Below, in pieces: positions 30,073-42,342 of a stretch of 64,000 bases of DNA. The stretch lies in contig NC_064437.1 of assembly GCF_023343835.1 (NCBI RefSeq), positions 45,042,967 through 45,106,966 of the forward strand, given 5' to 3'. The notes below the pieces were generated by a model, which ran no database searches, was not told the origin of the DNA, and worked only from the letters and a program-made list of their open reading frames with translations. Origin of the DNA: Lagopus muta. Lineage: Eukaryota > Chordata > Aves > Galliformes > Phasianidae. Each line of letters begins with the position of its first letter. Within the stretch, counting starts at the first letter, position 1. A program made the translations under genes and the position numbers.

Positions 30073-31969
30073 AAAATACACAGAGCCATCTTTGCTGTGC
30101 CACTGGGCCTGCCTGCAGCCAGTGCATGCACCAGGCAGAGCTGTTCCTCATCTCAGGGACACACAGGCCAGAGCAGTGCCCTGCTGAGAGCCCAGCCTGC
30201 AATTCCAAACCTAATATTTCCCAACCCATGTGAGGGTTGTGTAGCACCAAGCCTTATCTGATAGATTCGACCGCTAGAAAAAAAATCCCAATCCAGCCTT
30301 CGCTGAAGTGAGTTTAACCAAGACACCAATTTGACTTGTTGACAAAGACAAACTTGACAGAGGCAGAAGTACAGGTGCATTTAATCAAAACACAGAGATC
30401 TGGGGCCCCCACTTCACTCCTGTGTAAAGTGAAAGTAGCCCAGGTACCATTAAGAACTTCTCTCTCCTCTCTTCGTCCCCAAGCTACGGTTACTTGTATG
30501 GCTACCACTGTGATTTCCTTCCTTAATTTACAGCACAGTCACTCACATGCCAGGTATGCCATCATGCCCTTTAGCACAAGCGTAACTCCAAGGATGAATT
30601 TAAACCTCCAAATACAGACTATAATACACCCTTAACAAGAACGAAGCACATGCAGCCAGAGCCTGTTCACTGAGCTCATAGAGCTTTCATGGCTGCCCCA
30701 CAAACTGCATTAAACACACATGCTTAAGGCTGCAAAGCTAAGCACTGGAAATTTACAGAAGACTAAATGTGCATAGCAATCTTAATTTTCACCACCTCAA
30801 TTATAAATGTGCATTATACACATACTAATTTTATGGTCAAGCATTTCTGTACTATACCTCTGACTTGCTTTTTCCTGACCTAATTAGAGCTCATCTTCCT
30901 TTCTTTGGGTTAAGGTGTGGAAAACCTCCAAGAAGGGAAACAGCTCACTTCAGGCAGCTCTAGATAAGTGCTGGCTACATCCCCAGTCTGCCTCACACTG
31001 TGGTCATGGTTCTCCAACAGAAGTGGAGGAAATTAGGGAGCCAAGCTCACCAGCAGAAGCTGCAAGTACTTTTCTATGTTTAAGTATCTTTTCTTTCCAC
31101 CTTGTGTTTGGCTTCATCTCCATAAAAGGAAATTGCATCACAACAGCTACGACAGCACCAAATCATTTTGACTGCTTCCTGTTGCATCTCCTCCAAGGAG
31201 TTCAAAAGCCATGAAGCAAGAGGGATGTAAAAGTGTAATGCACAAAGAAGAAATCGTAGGAAACAGGGATTTTGAGTCAGTGTTTGGACAGTTCCCAGCA
31301 AGGAAAAAGCATGAAGGAGCAATGCAAACAGTTCCAATGACGTACTGAAGTACCCCGGACAGAGGGAGGGCTTTTATGTCAGACTAAACATTGTACCACA
31401 TCTTACAACAAACTTCAAGAAAGCAAAGTAAAAATAAAACATTTATCAAACACCGGGGGAGGGAGGTCAGCCTTGTGCTATGAAGACTGCAATAGAAGCC
31501 AGGCTAAGCAGCAGCATCCAAATTAGTTGCTTATGAACTGCAGTTTACTTCAGTATCTTTCAGAAAACATAGATTTACAAAACACCAGGTGTTACCACAC
31601 ACCCACCTGGTGCTGTCATCTGGCAGAAAGAACACCTCCACTCCTCTATGAGGGCACCAGACAGAGCCAGTCCCGCTAAAGGAACACACAAGTGCAGCAA
31701 TCAGCCCACATCCAACCTCTCGATCCCAGCAGCACTTGCTATCAATTAGAGAAGTGGTAACAGCACCAGGTGACCCTCATGATGGACTGTAACTGACTGG
31801 AATGTTAAGAACACCTGTCACTTTGGTCTTCACAATACCATCACCAAAAAAATTGCAAAACTTAGAAATCACAGTCATGGTAAAACAGCTTATCCTGTGC
31901 TAGAACGGGCAGGTTTTGCTGCTGTCCTCCACACAGCAATCTGTCACCAAACGCCCTCTGAAGCGGCTG
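30073..31969. other. Non-coding interval
   Basis: No gene or clear repeat is visible. ORFs of 75-100 codons lack domains. Confidence 0.5.
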
Positions 31970-32270
31970 ACCAGCCGAGCTGCCACACACCTACCAGCCT
32001 TTACCTACGGACTGCAAGGGCGCCCCATCCCCGCCACCCCACTGTACATAAGGAACAGCAAAGAAAGGAGCTCCGTCCGGTTCTATTACCTTCCCAAGAG
32101 AGACGAACGAGGCAGGCAGTGGCCGCCAGATGGCAGAGCAGACCCACGGGCCGCGCTGCGCAGCGGAGCTACGGCACATCGCAGATCCTGCCGCCACTCG
32201 TACCGCTGGGTCGCTGCAGCTGCAACAACGCTGCTTCAGCAGCCGCGGGAGAAAACATCCCCACTTCATG
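31970..32270. promoter_or_regulatory. Small orphan CpG island
   Basis: A CpG- and GC-rich block of about 300 bases in an otherwise AT-rich gap, not attached to either gene ('gggccgcgctgcgcagcgga', 'gctacggcacatcgcagatc'). It lies about 10 kb from the COMTD1 poly(A) site and about 3.2 kb beyond the likely VDAC2 poly(A) site. The opposing ORFs over it (31897-32393 and 31991-32269) have no domain and look compositional. It could be an enhancer or insulator, or the promoter of an unannotated non-coding RNA. Confidence 0.55.
32123..32137 (+). promoter_or_regulatory. Candidate CTCF binding site
   Basis: CCGCCAGATGGCAGA matches the CTCF core CCASYAGRKGGCRSY at 13 of 15 positions, including the central AGATGGCA. 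It sits inside the orphan CpG island between the two convergent genes, a reasonable place for a domain boundary. Motif evidence only. Confidence 0.5.
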
Positions 32271-35200
32271 CCTGCAGGAAAAAATACCCCTCCCCAACAT
32301 CCTCACCTTAGTGATAGCACCTATTTTCACAGCGTGATTTTCGATATCCTAAATGAAGAAACTAAGCATGTCTTACACTTGTCATTTGGTTAAGGTGTGT
32401 TTTAATTAACAACATCGTGGATAAATTAAAATACCTAGGGCCAAAGTTCACTATTTCTTTGTGAGCTGCTCCCTGTGCTTTCCTACCCATGTGGGCTGTG
32501 GTTATAGAGCATGGGTAGCTGTGACTCACACAGCACACCCAAAGGCACTCCAGCAAGCACAGCAAACAAGATTAGTAAGATTTGGTAGTACCCATTCATG
32601 TTAATGCTCCTAGGAGCGTAAGTAAACACAGAAGATTCAGAGTCACTAAAAACATGGAGTTCAGTATGTAGAGCTGTTACTATCACACCAGGGCCTTCCC
32701 CAGTGGACCCAGGACAAAGCACATCCTGACAGCACCCACAGCCTCTTGAAAGATTGTGGTGTGTGCTACTGATACCCAGCAGGAGCTTACTGCAAGTACC
32801 TGCATGGCACTGCACTCAGCAGAAAACTCTCATGTAGAAACATGTGCTATAATGTGCTATAGTAAAGGTCAAATATTTGGCACTGAACAAAACCCTTGCT
32901 TGCCACCTTTAGCATTGTCAGCACTTTTCCCAACACTAGTAAACATGACTGTATGATGAAGTGTGGATTGTAACCAAATCTCTAACACCCCACCTTCTAA
33001 CAGCATTTCTAGATTTTTATTGTGTATTATTTTTTTCAGAAATTGCTGTGCATGTCCATTTTGACTCTCTTTACATGAGCATTAGCATTATACTCATAGC
33101 TGAAGCAAAAACTAGTTGCATCATTAAGCTAAATAAATAAAAAAATTGTTTATTGCTTTCTATTTGACCTCACAGCACATGGAGAGCCTGACAATCACAA
33201 GTCAGGCCCAGGAGCTTTGTAATGAGAAGTGTCACTAAAACACAATGTACACACTACAGGAACTGATATGATTTGTTTTCTTCCTATTCCAGATCAGGAA
33301 CAGAAGTGTCCTGCAGCAAAGAGAGACTGAGTAGCACATTAGTTCAGCTTGCAACAAACACAGCCCTTCCATGTCACGTATGAACCCAGCCAGACTGTTC
33401 TTTGGGTTTTCCTTTTTGGCAAGGCACAGGAAACATTTACACCTGCTGTTAGGATTTGTTATGTTAGTTAGTGGCAGAGTTCTTTGCGCCTTCACTTCTC
33501 AGGAAGCCAACGGGGCTGAATCACTTGCACATGGACAGTAACATCTGCTCAGTTCTGCCTTCTGTAGAAGCAGCTTTGCTTAAGATTCAAATGCAGTAGC
33601 TCTGTGCCCGCTGGAGAGCAGCAAGCCCAGCACAAGAACAGGACGGCAGAGGGCAGCACGTACACTCCAGTGCAACCTGGCTGTATCCCAGCAACACCCA
33701 AAGGAAAGTTACAAACCTGTACCCCAGTACTGGGTGTGAAAGGGCTTCCACACCCAAAATAGATCCAGACAAGTTTCACGGTTTCTTAAGACTGCAGTGC
33801 ACAAAAGGCAGATTTAAGAATATAGCACACCATGCTGAACTATGAGTAAGTTCATGAGACCTGGGGAATTGCTACAGCGTAACAGGAACAAAAGATGTTT
33901 GAGTCACCCAGTAGCTCGCAAGATAAAGGGAGGGGATCAGCATCATATGAAAGTTTTACTTACGGAAGTAAGATTAAGCCTCCTTGCAGTATGCACACAG
34001 ACAATCCCTATTCAGCTACACCAGGCAGGAACACAGTGCTACAGTTCATCACTCTATGTATGCACAACCACACTAAGATCACTGAGGAGCCCAAGCATCT
34101 TTATTTTGTTCAGAATGACCACTGAGGAAAGGCTGGCTAGTGCTGAAAATTATCATTAAGGCTTTTTACATTTCCTAACAAAATAAAGCTTATTAACGCT
34201 ACTAAGATTCCTCACCACAGAACTCTAGATACACCACTAGCTTCTGCAGCACACCTGGAAAGAAAGTTTGAAAGCCTTCTATAAGCCCTACTTGAGAGAT
34301 GTCAAAAGATAAGACATCGAACTTCTTCTGCTTACTCAAGGCAGTGGTTTATGACATTTTCAATTAACTACTGTGTTCCTTACTTGTATTTTACCTACAG
34401 CCTATCGGCATTATAACAGAGAACTGCTTAAGGTTTAAAGGCTAAGGACTTGTTCAGCATATTACCTCTGACCATGGAATAAAATGAATAGGTTCAAGCT
34501 TCCCATCACAAATTTGTAGGTGAGCCAAAGCGAAACTCTAAAGTACCCACTTTTATTTCACTTGCCCATTATACAACCTTGAGAAAGACAACTAGAGGTA
34601 AACAGATGGTAAAGAAAAAGGGTTAAGTTAGTTGGCTCGTGCATAAGACCAGGTGCCAGACCACGAAGAGCCCTTGCATGCAGAATAACAAACTGCATCT
34701 TAAGTGCTGCTTCTTGCATCACTGGTGGAAGTGCTCCTAAAAGGGCGTTTTGACTGGGCACCAAAGCTATTCCAAAATGACCCACACAGCTGAACTTTCT
34801 TTTCTTCAGGTAACAGAACTGGTCAGACACTACATGAAGCCTACTCAAAAGGCTGAGCAGACAGTCTTCTCAGAAGGTAGGAAAGAGCTTACACTAAGAA
34901 GGTGGCTTAACAATTCCGTAGCTAAAGGCTGAATACAGGCAGTTTACTGTTGTACTTCAGAATTTAGTATGAGTGCAATAATGCAGGATGGGCCAAGATC
35001 TCAAGTAAATCGTGAAGACTTTTAGGTGAGCTAAGTCTACAAGCTGTAGACAGAACTTCCTGATAAGGCAGTCTCCTTCCCTACAAAGGAAGTTGCTGTG
35101 AACTAAATGTTGCAAGATCAAGAAGCAAGAGACACACACCTATATCAGCTATGAGATACTGAGAACCAGACCCAAGGTACACCACTGAAAACAGTAAAAC

Positions 35201-35425
35201 CCTCTTCTTAGAAGAGCTGCACGAGTATAAAATATTCCACATTAAAAACATTCACAACTAGCTATGCTTGCTCTTAGGAGTGCAATCTTAAGAGATTTGT
35301 CCCTCACACAATTCTAGAAATTCCAGAATATCTGAGTTTTTCTATTATTTGACATTTCTTACCAAATTTGCCAATATTTATCTGTCAATGAGAAAGCAAA
35401 ATTGGATATATTTTCCTCCATTTCC
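32271..35425. other. Gap between COMTD1 and VDAC2, right part
   Basis: No gene, RNA gene or repeat family was recognised. The ORFs here are short and without domains. The far end merges with the downstream flank of VDAC2. Confidence 0.5.
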
Positions 35426-36408
35426 ACTTAAAATTAAGCCTTTATTTCATTCAGTTTAAGCAGAAACCTCTCACAGTATTTGGGCTAAGCAGGCTGTTGT
35501 ACCATTACATTCAGTTGCAGTTGTTAAGTCTCACTTCATACAAATATAAGCAAATAAGTGTTTGTGGGATTTCTTCCCCTCCCTCCCCCCCTTCCCTTGT
35601 GTAAAAGCATCAAGGAGCAGTTTTTAAATGCCTTAACATGGCATGGAAATCACTCTGCACTCTTTACACGAGCAGGCCAACTAGTAATGCAGTAAATCTT
35701 GCCCATGAAACATAAGGGACTTAAGCCATTGTGACATGACAAATCTTACCTTACTTGAACAAAAACAAAACAAAACCAAATACATGACTTGCTTGAGGAA
35801 TCTAACTGTTCAGTGAAAACCAGCTATACTCAGCATTTTCACGGATGGGGTGAGTCCTTAATTGCACAAAGATACAGAGCACTACATCTTGAGTTAGCAT
35901 TAGTTAAAACTTAACTGAGCACTACCCTATTATCTTAACTCTTAAAATATCTGAGGCATAAGTTATGTGTGTACTTGTTTTATTCATAATTTGAGTCATC
36001 TTGGGATACCAAATGTATTTCTACATAAGGTGATTTGACAGAACCGTTGACCTCATTTCAAGATATCCACTGATTGATTTTCCATTCAACAGCAATATTG
36101 AATGTTAAAAGGAACATAAAACAAACATGCACACAATTGTACAGTCTTCTCAGATGTCTATTTCATTATTTGTGGGTAGCGCATTGAACAGTTAAATACA
36201 TTTAAATAATGTTTAAGTGACTGCGCTAGTGCAGACTTGTAACTAGACGGGTAACCAATTTAACTAGAAACCAGCTAACAAGTAACTGCCTAAATACAAA
36301 TACAGCTCTTGTATTCGTTTTGGGAAAAAGCCTGCTGGTCACATTGGAAATACGTTTTAAGGCCAAATTCTTCCGATATCCCTTCTCTGCAGCAGTTTCT
36401 TCACCTTT
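35426..36408 (-). terminator. VDAC2: VDAC2 3'UTR with two candidate poly(A) signals
   Basis: On the minus strand, AATAAA appears at 35984-35979 (about 425 bases after the stop) and at 35446-35441 (about 965 bases after the stop). Either could end the transcript, and two lengths of mRNA are plausible. The sequence is AT-rich and has no credible ORF on the minus strand. Confidence 0.65.
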
Positions 36409-36500
36409 TTAAGCCTCCAATTCCAGGCCAAGACCAAGTTTATGGCCACCAGCATTGATGCTCTTTCCATCTATCAGGGCAGATAAAGTAAGCTTCACAC
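36409..36500 (-). CDS. VDAC2: VDAC2 last coding exon
   Basis: Acceptor (minus strand) 'attttacag|gtgtga'. It encodes [18 protein letters not shown] then [11 protein letters not shown] and TAA, the final two beta-strands. It begins in phase 1. Confidence 0.97.
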
Positions 36501-39500
36501 CTGTAAAATTTTAAAGATTATGTTTACAACACGTAAGCAGAGTAGCCTTCATGCAACTCAACCTCTGTCATTACAAGTCTCAGTTGTATTTCTTATTACT
36601 TTGCTTCAAAGTTATCTACATTCATTTACATACAAAATCCACTGAAAGCTAGTTATGTGAACCCAACAAACTAGACACTTTTTTTAAAAACACTGTTCTA
36701 CAACCTGGATATCCAAAGACTTCATTTGATAAATACATCAAAATTCTTTACCTTAAGGTGTGCATTAAGAAAGAAAACTATGCACAGAAAAACAGATTTG
36801 TGAGGGAGTGCAAGCATGATTTTTACTGGTTTTTCAGATAGAGAACCAACTAATGGTGATGTAGCATTAACAGGTGTTTTCATGTTTAAACAGAGCAAGT
36901 TTAAAGCTAAGCTATCGAACGTGACAGCTGGTAAGCAAATCAATGAGGAATACAATGCAGAAATACCATTAGACACAGCTTAATTTGTCATATGTAAAGG
37001 TTTTATGTGCAACAGAACTTGCTGTCAAGCATCTACTTTGCCTTCAAGACAAAATTATTCTGAAAATTCAAAATAATTGCATATAGATACATAGAACTCA
37101 GGTGTTTGTGTCACGCGTGAAAGACACGGATGTGAAAGCCCTTACCTGGCCTCAGGGTCTGGGTGTAACCCACTCCAACTAGACTAGAGTTGTTCACTTT
37201 CGCCTGGAGAAAATAAGTAAAAACACAGAAGCAATTGAAATGTTTTAATTGAAGAGTTCTTAGTTATTATTCAGCAGTTAGCAACGTGCTACATGTTCTT
37301 TCATTTTCGCTGTGCTTACTAGACTGCCTCCCTAACTATGCCTCTGCCCCACAACCTATGCTAAAGAATATAACCATTTGAGTGCAGACAGGATTGCAGA
37401 GGCAGGAAGAATTGTTACTGGAATGCAGTTTGGCTGGTGAACTTCTCTACACTCCTTTGAGAAGAACACAGCAACTCACCACAACAAACTGCTTTGGAAA
37501 AAATCTTCCACATTCATATTAGAAAATAATTCATGCTTTGCATATCCAACCAAACACGTAGTAGACATTTCAGAGAACCAACATAACAAGGATGTGCAAA
37601 ATTCTTTTCCCCCACTTTGCCTCACTTCCTCTGTAGAATTATTCCAATACTCCAAGTTCAATTCTAATTTCACAACAAATGAAACTTCCCTGCAACACGG
37701 AATCCAGCCAGCACCTCTTACAGTTCTTACTAAGAGAACTGTTTCCAATCTGTAAGCTTACAGAATCATATATGAAGGGGTTTTTGTTTTTATTATACGA
37801 GTATGTGTATGTGTAGTTCTGTACATAATAGAACATTTAAGCCAGATTATAAAATAGACTTCACTGTAGGCAACATTTAAATACTACTTGTTTTATTCAT
37901 AATGACTTGGATTCCAAGACTAGCTCTTGCAAGACTTTTTGATTACTCATCTTCTTTTGTACTAACACACATGCTCAGAAACTAAAAAGCTTCTCAGTTT
38001 AGCATAACCCTTTCAGTTAGAACCATACTTACAGAGATGGAAGCAGTGGAATCCAACTTGTATTTAGCTGCAATTCCAAAGCGAGTGCTGTTGCTACCAG
38101 CTGTCCATGCCAGGTTTACGGCAGTTTCAAGATTGTCACTCACTTTCTGGTAAATTGAACCGCCAAATTCCGAACCATCATTGCTGCACAGATGAAAAAA
38201 ATCAGCTTCTTATATCTACATAATCTTTTTTAAAGAAACAGTTCAAATTTCTATTTAAATAAGAATTTAGAATGTTTGCTTCCCACTTTTAGACTGGATA
38301 AGGGGAGACGAAAAAAGCTTCAAAATTAAACAGGATTCTTATATTCTGACTAACATGCTTTGCAGCTTCCCTCACCTCAACTTCCACAGAACCAGACAGA
38401 ACAGTCCCCATTCAAAACAAAGTTCATCTCAAAATCAAGTTATGCCCTAAATAAGCACACTAAAACAATGCATTAGAGTGAAGCTTTAGGAGATTTTGGT
38501 TAGCTTGCTCTGGAGAACACCCAGAGTTTTTAACAAACACGCAATTTGAAGAAAGTTCAGAATAAAGATGGTTCCCGCTTTAGCTGCGCTCTAATCATTT
38601 TACGCACTCATCTCATCAATACAGGAAGATGTACCTACTCAAAACGTCCATAAGCAGAAGTATTTTTGCTCCAGAAACTGCTTCTGGCCTACTTAAGTAA
38701 TGCAACACTAATTGCTACCTCTAACAAATGGATCACCTCCTGAATTAGTCAGATACAGCTCAACACATGGGGAAAGCTGCATAAAGTCTTTTGACCAGCT
38801 CTGCATAACAAGCCTATCACGCTTCCAAGTATTTGGTAAACTATAGCATGTATCATATTACAAATGTTAACAAGTCATTACTTAGTGTATTTAGCATTTT
38901 GAAAAAGGGATGAAGTACTATTTATTTACAAAGTTTGATATTAAAAAATGCATGCTGCTTAAGTGCCTTGCAAGCACATCTTAGTAGTTTAAGTATGTAT
39001 ATAGCAGGAAGGCAAAAAAAAGCTTGCTTCTGTAGAACAGGATACAATTTCCAGTACTTACACGTTGGTGTGAAGCTGGAAGTCTCCAGTCTTGTAACCC
39101 ACAGAGAAGTTATTCCTTGTCAATTTTGATTTGGCACTATCAAAAGTCATTTGATAGCCCGCTAGCCATCCTTCATAACCAAAGACAGCTGAACCATGGA
39201 TTGCAGGCCCAGCAAAATCGAAGTCAACATCACAACCTAGGTTTAGGCATTCACGTTTATATGCTGACTTAATTTTACCACTTTTCTTTCTGAAACAGAG
39301 AAACAGTTAATCTTAACACAGTTTGATCATTCTCCATGAGCAGACAAATTTGAGCCATATGCCTCAACAGAATGGACCCAAATGCCATGCATATACATCC
39401 AACAGACTGGCCCAAAGCATGGGTAACTCATCAAGAAAGTAAACAAAAATCACATAAACATGCATTGTGATGAAGATAGAAACATCTCCATACTTCCTGT

Positions 39501-42337
39501 AATAGTCCAACTAAATATTTTTATCTCAGAAATTAAAAGAAATAGATAGTTGTGAAGTACCCAATACTAAGCCCCTAGAATAAGATGCAATGTGGAAACG
39601 CAGAAGCCTTTAGCATTGGGGTTTGCTAATTTGGATCAATAACAAACATGTATTGATTTGACACAGCAGATGAAACATTTACCAACCACACGTGTAGCAT
39701 GATACACAAGGGAAAAAGGCAAAAAAAACTTACCCTGTATTTGGTGAGAAAGTTGTATCAAATGTCAACTTCAAGCCTTTGGCAATCTAATTGGAGGATG
39801 AGAAAATAAAGCTATAAATTCAGTTCTACTGGTTCAGTAAAATAAATGAATACTCAGCTAATCTATTACCTGATCTTCAATTGCAATTTCTGTTCCCAGA
39901 GTGTTATCTGTGTTCCATTTTTCTGTGAAAGTCAGCCCATACTCAGCCCACTTGTACTTGGTCTCCAAGCTTCCATTCACTTTTCCAGTGTCTGTGTTTG
40001 ATGAACCAGATGTTGTGAATTCCTAAAAAGGACAGTGTCCATGTTACACTGAATAAACAAACATGTGATCCCAAAAGCCTGACGAAGTAACAAAAGAGAA
40101 AAGACCTTTCTTCACTGAAGATCTTGTTCTACATAACCTTAGATAACTTGGGAGACAGCAACATGCCATGGAGAAGAACTAGATGACTCACATTCACATT
40201 ACAGACTTCTCCCTTCTCACCCTCCATCTCAAACGCAGCGTGCACTGCTCTTACAAAATAGAGGTTTAAAATGCAACTCAAAAGCAAAACAGTTGTTCCC
40301 AGAAGAAAAGAAGAAAAAAAACTTCCTGAAATAAGGCTAAGTCTGGTACTATTGAGGGAAAGGAAAAAAGAAAAATCAAACCAAACCAGGAGTCCCTAAC
40401 ATATGCTTATGCACATTCCCTTCCTGGGAAAGAGGTGTTGTAACTGAAATGGGATTCACACTAGAACATGAATTTCGCAGTGAGTTTTAGCAGGATAACC
40501 ACTCAACCTTGATAGAAACAAAAGGAAGCAGCACTACACCTATAACAGGGCCCTTGCAAACAGTGTTTCTGTTGGAATGCAGGCTTCTATAAAAAAACAG
40601 CACATAACCCACACACCTTGTTTTTAAACAGCCAGTAACACAATTAAAACTTCCTGTTCTTGGTGGAGGGAAAAATCTACTTTTATATGTTGTGAAGTCT
40701 GCTCTAAAAACAGATGGGAGTTGCAGGAGGTACTGCTTGCATGACCAAGATACCTATCATGGAACATAGCAGCAGCACTTAAATACCTTTTAAAGGGAAT
40801 GCACAGTGCTGTCTCACTGCCAACTACTTCACACATGGATCAAGGTGTCAAAAATTTACAGAAACAAAGTTGCATGCTAAACAGCAAATAATACGTCAAA
40901 TATTTTTTTAGTCTTAACACGAGGGACAGCTAAGAAACCTTTTTATTTTACAAAGATTAAGAAAGCTTTGTTATTGTTTTATGTGATATTTGCAATAGTA
41001 GCATTATATTCAGAATGAAGTCAGAGCTCTATGTGCTCCTGAAATTATCATTAGTAACATTAATATAACCTACAAGCTACATAATGGCATCTGGAAAGTG
41101 CTCATGTATAATTAAACAAGCATCTGAACATTCAGCCCCTAGAAATACAATGAATAAGTATTTAAACTCACCACTCCACTTGCAGATTTTGTCTTCACAT
41201 CCAGTTTCACCAGCCCAAACCCTTAATAAACAGAAGTTACAGTTAAAAAGTTAAGCTTTAACTAAAGACTATGCAGATTTTTCACGATGTTGGTTTCCCA
41301 GAAGTGTGTGTATATATACACACATATAAACATACACATAAAAAAACCCAGCGTAGGCTGACTTCTGTTACACTCTAATTTCAGATGCCACAGCAGTAGA
41401 GGAGGTCATCCTAAGAACAAACTAGGAGTTTGGTCTGTCATCACTAAAGAATTAGCAAAGAATAGCTCTCTGTTGTATACTGTACTTAATACTAACAAAA
41501 GATGGCTTCCAAGAGTAAACTTAGTGACAGACAGAATACATTCTCTTGTTCCCTGAATGGTATCTACTCTGTACTCAATGCCATTTAAAGAGCAACCCTA
41601 TTGCATAAAATTGTCGCCTCAGCACTAAGAAAAGTCTGAATGTGGTGTCACTAGGAAATACACAGCCACCAGAGCATAAGGAGGACTATGGGAGAATAAT
41701 TTGATTTTCTTACACTCAAACTTGAGAGTTAGCCTTGGAGAATGAGCTCCTGTATGAATTTCCAAAGACCTGAAATGAACAGCACTGCAACTAAGCACTT
41801 CTTTTTTTAAACTATGCTACTTAACAATGTCAGAGAATTCTTTCAGATCACTCCTTCCTCTTGCTGTTCCAAAAAAACCACAAACCAACCAACCAACAAA
41901 CAAAAAAACCCCAACAACAAAACCATATGTTACAGTGGTATATTTGCCTTTGTGTACCAACAAGTGCTTTGGCACAAAAATCTGTAAAGGAAGTGCAAAG
42001 GTACTCCTAAGCTGTGTAACAATGGATGCTTCTGCAAGACCTCTTCACATAACATTAAGGTGGTTAATGCAGTAAGGTTTAGCAGACCTCATATCAAAAT
42101 AGCTCACAAAAAGGCTTCTGCTGGCACATTAGCTGACAGAAATATTTTAAATAAAACACAGCCTCCTCCCTACCAGAAGCACAGGCATTTGAGCATTCAC
42201 TGAACTCCACATCCATGCTAAACCAGTCAATTCATTCCTGCAGCACACTCAATACACTGTATTGACTCACCATATCCTTTGTTGAAGATATCTCTGGCAG
42301 ATTTGCCGAGGTCTGCATATGATGGAGGAATCGCCAT
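36409..42337 (-). CDS. VDAC2: VDAC2, voltage-dependent anion channel 2 (whole gene, 8 coding exons)
   Basis: In transcript order the coding parts are 42337-42271, 41221-41172, 40022-39870, 39786-39734, 39289-39062, 38183-38033, 37203-37146 and 36500-36409. They sum to 852 bases, giving 283 aa plus TAA with every phase consistent. VDAC2 is a 19-strand beta-barrel of the mitochondrial outer membrane that passes ATP, ADP and other metabolites and helps target BAK. Visible features: N-terminal helix [19 protein letters not shown]73 in TFTEKW (strand 4); the GLK motif at 94-96; the eukaryotic porin signature starting at Y225 ([20 protein letters not shown]); C-terminus LGLGLELEA. Only two cysteines occur, C122 and C127. 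It lacks the ~11-residue N-terminal extension of mammalian VDAC2. VDAC1 and VDAC3 are less likely: C122/C127 (NLGCDVDF) and the overall sequence fit VDAC2. Confidence 0.97.
37146..37203 (-). CDS. VDAC2: VDAC2 coding exon 7
   Basis: A 58-base exon between 'tctccag|gcgaaa' and 'aggccag|gtaag' (minus strand). It encodes [19 protein letters not shown], including the second half of the porin signature. Too short for an ORF listing; set by homology and phase. Confidence 0.97.
38033..38183 (-). CDS. VDAC2: VDAC2 coding exon 6
   Basis: Acceptor 'tgtgcag|caatga', donor 'atctct|gtaagt' (minus strand). It encodes [34 protein letters not shown] and LDSTASIS. Where mammalian VDAC2 has Cys (KVCEDL, NCTRFG as I recall) this copy has Ser. 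Confidence 0.97.
39062..39289 (-). CDS. VDAC2: VDAC2 coding exon 5 (largest)
   Basis: 228 bases, 'tttcag|aaagaa' to 'accaacgt|gtaagt' (minus strand). It encodes [20 protein letters not shown] through [19 protein letters not shown] and [20 protein letters not shown]. It holds both cysteines of the protein (C122, C127) and T156/D158, equivalent to residues reported to matter for BAK recruitment in mouse VDAC2 (numbering from memory). Confidence 0.97.
39734..39786 (-). CDS. VDAC2: VDAC2 coding exon 4
   Basis: A 53-base exon encoding [17 protein letters not shown] plus two bases, 'ccaattag|attgcc' to 'acagg|gtaagt' (minus strand). It contains the GLK motif linked to nucleotide binding in VDACs. 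It is separated from coding exon 3 by an intron of only 83 bases. Confidence 0.97.
39870..40022 (-). CDS. VDAC2: VDAC2 coding exon 3
   Basis: 153 bases, exactly 51 codons, 'tttttag|gaattc' to 'gatcag|gtaata' (minus strand). It encodes [36 protein letters not shown] with E73, and [11 protein letters not shown]73 is the strand-4 glutamate whose VDAC1 counterpart governs hexokinase-I binding. Confidence 0.97.
41172..41221 (-). CDS. VDAC2: VDAC2 coding exon 2
   Basis: A 50-base exon encoding [16 protein letters not shown], 'ttattaag|ggtttg' to 'ggagtg|gtgagt' (minus strand). The acceptor is the less common AAG. Found by homology and phase. Confidence 0.96.
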
Positions 42338-42342
42338 TGGAG
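42271..42342 (-). CDS. VDAC2: VDAC2 start-codon exon
   Basis: Acceptor 'acttttcag|ctccaATGG' (minus strand): the ATG at 42337-42335 lies only five bases inside the exon, so nearly all of the 5'UTR is in an upstream exon. It encodes [20 protein letters not shown] and GY. Position -3 is C but +4 is G. Positions 42342-42338 are 5'UTR. Confidence 0.95.
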
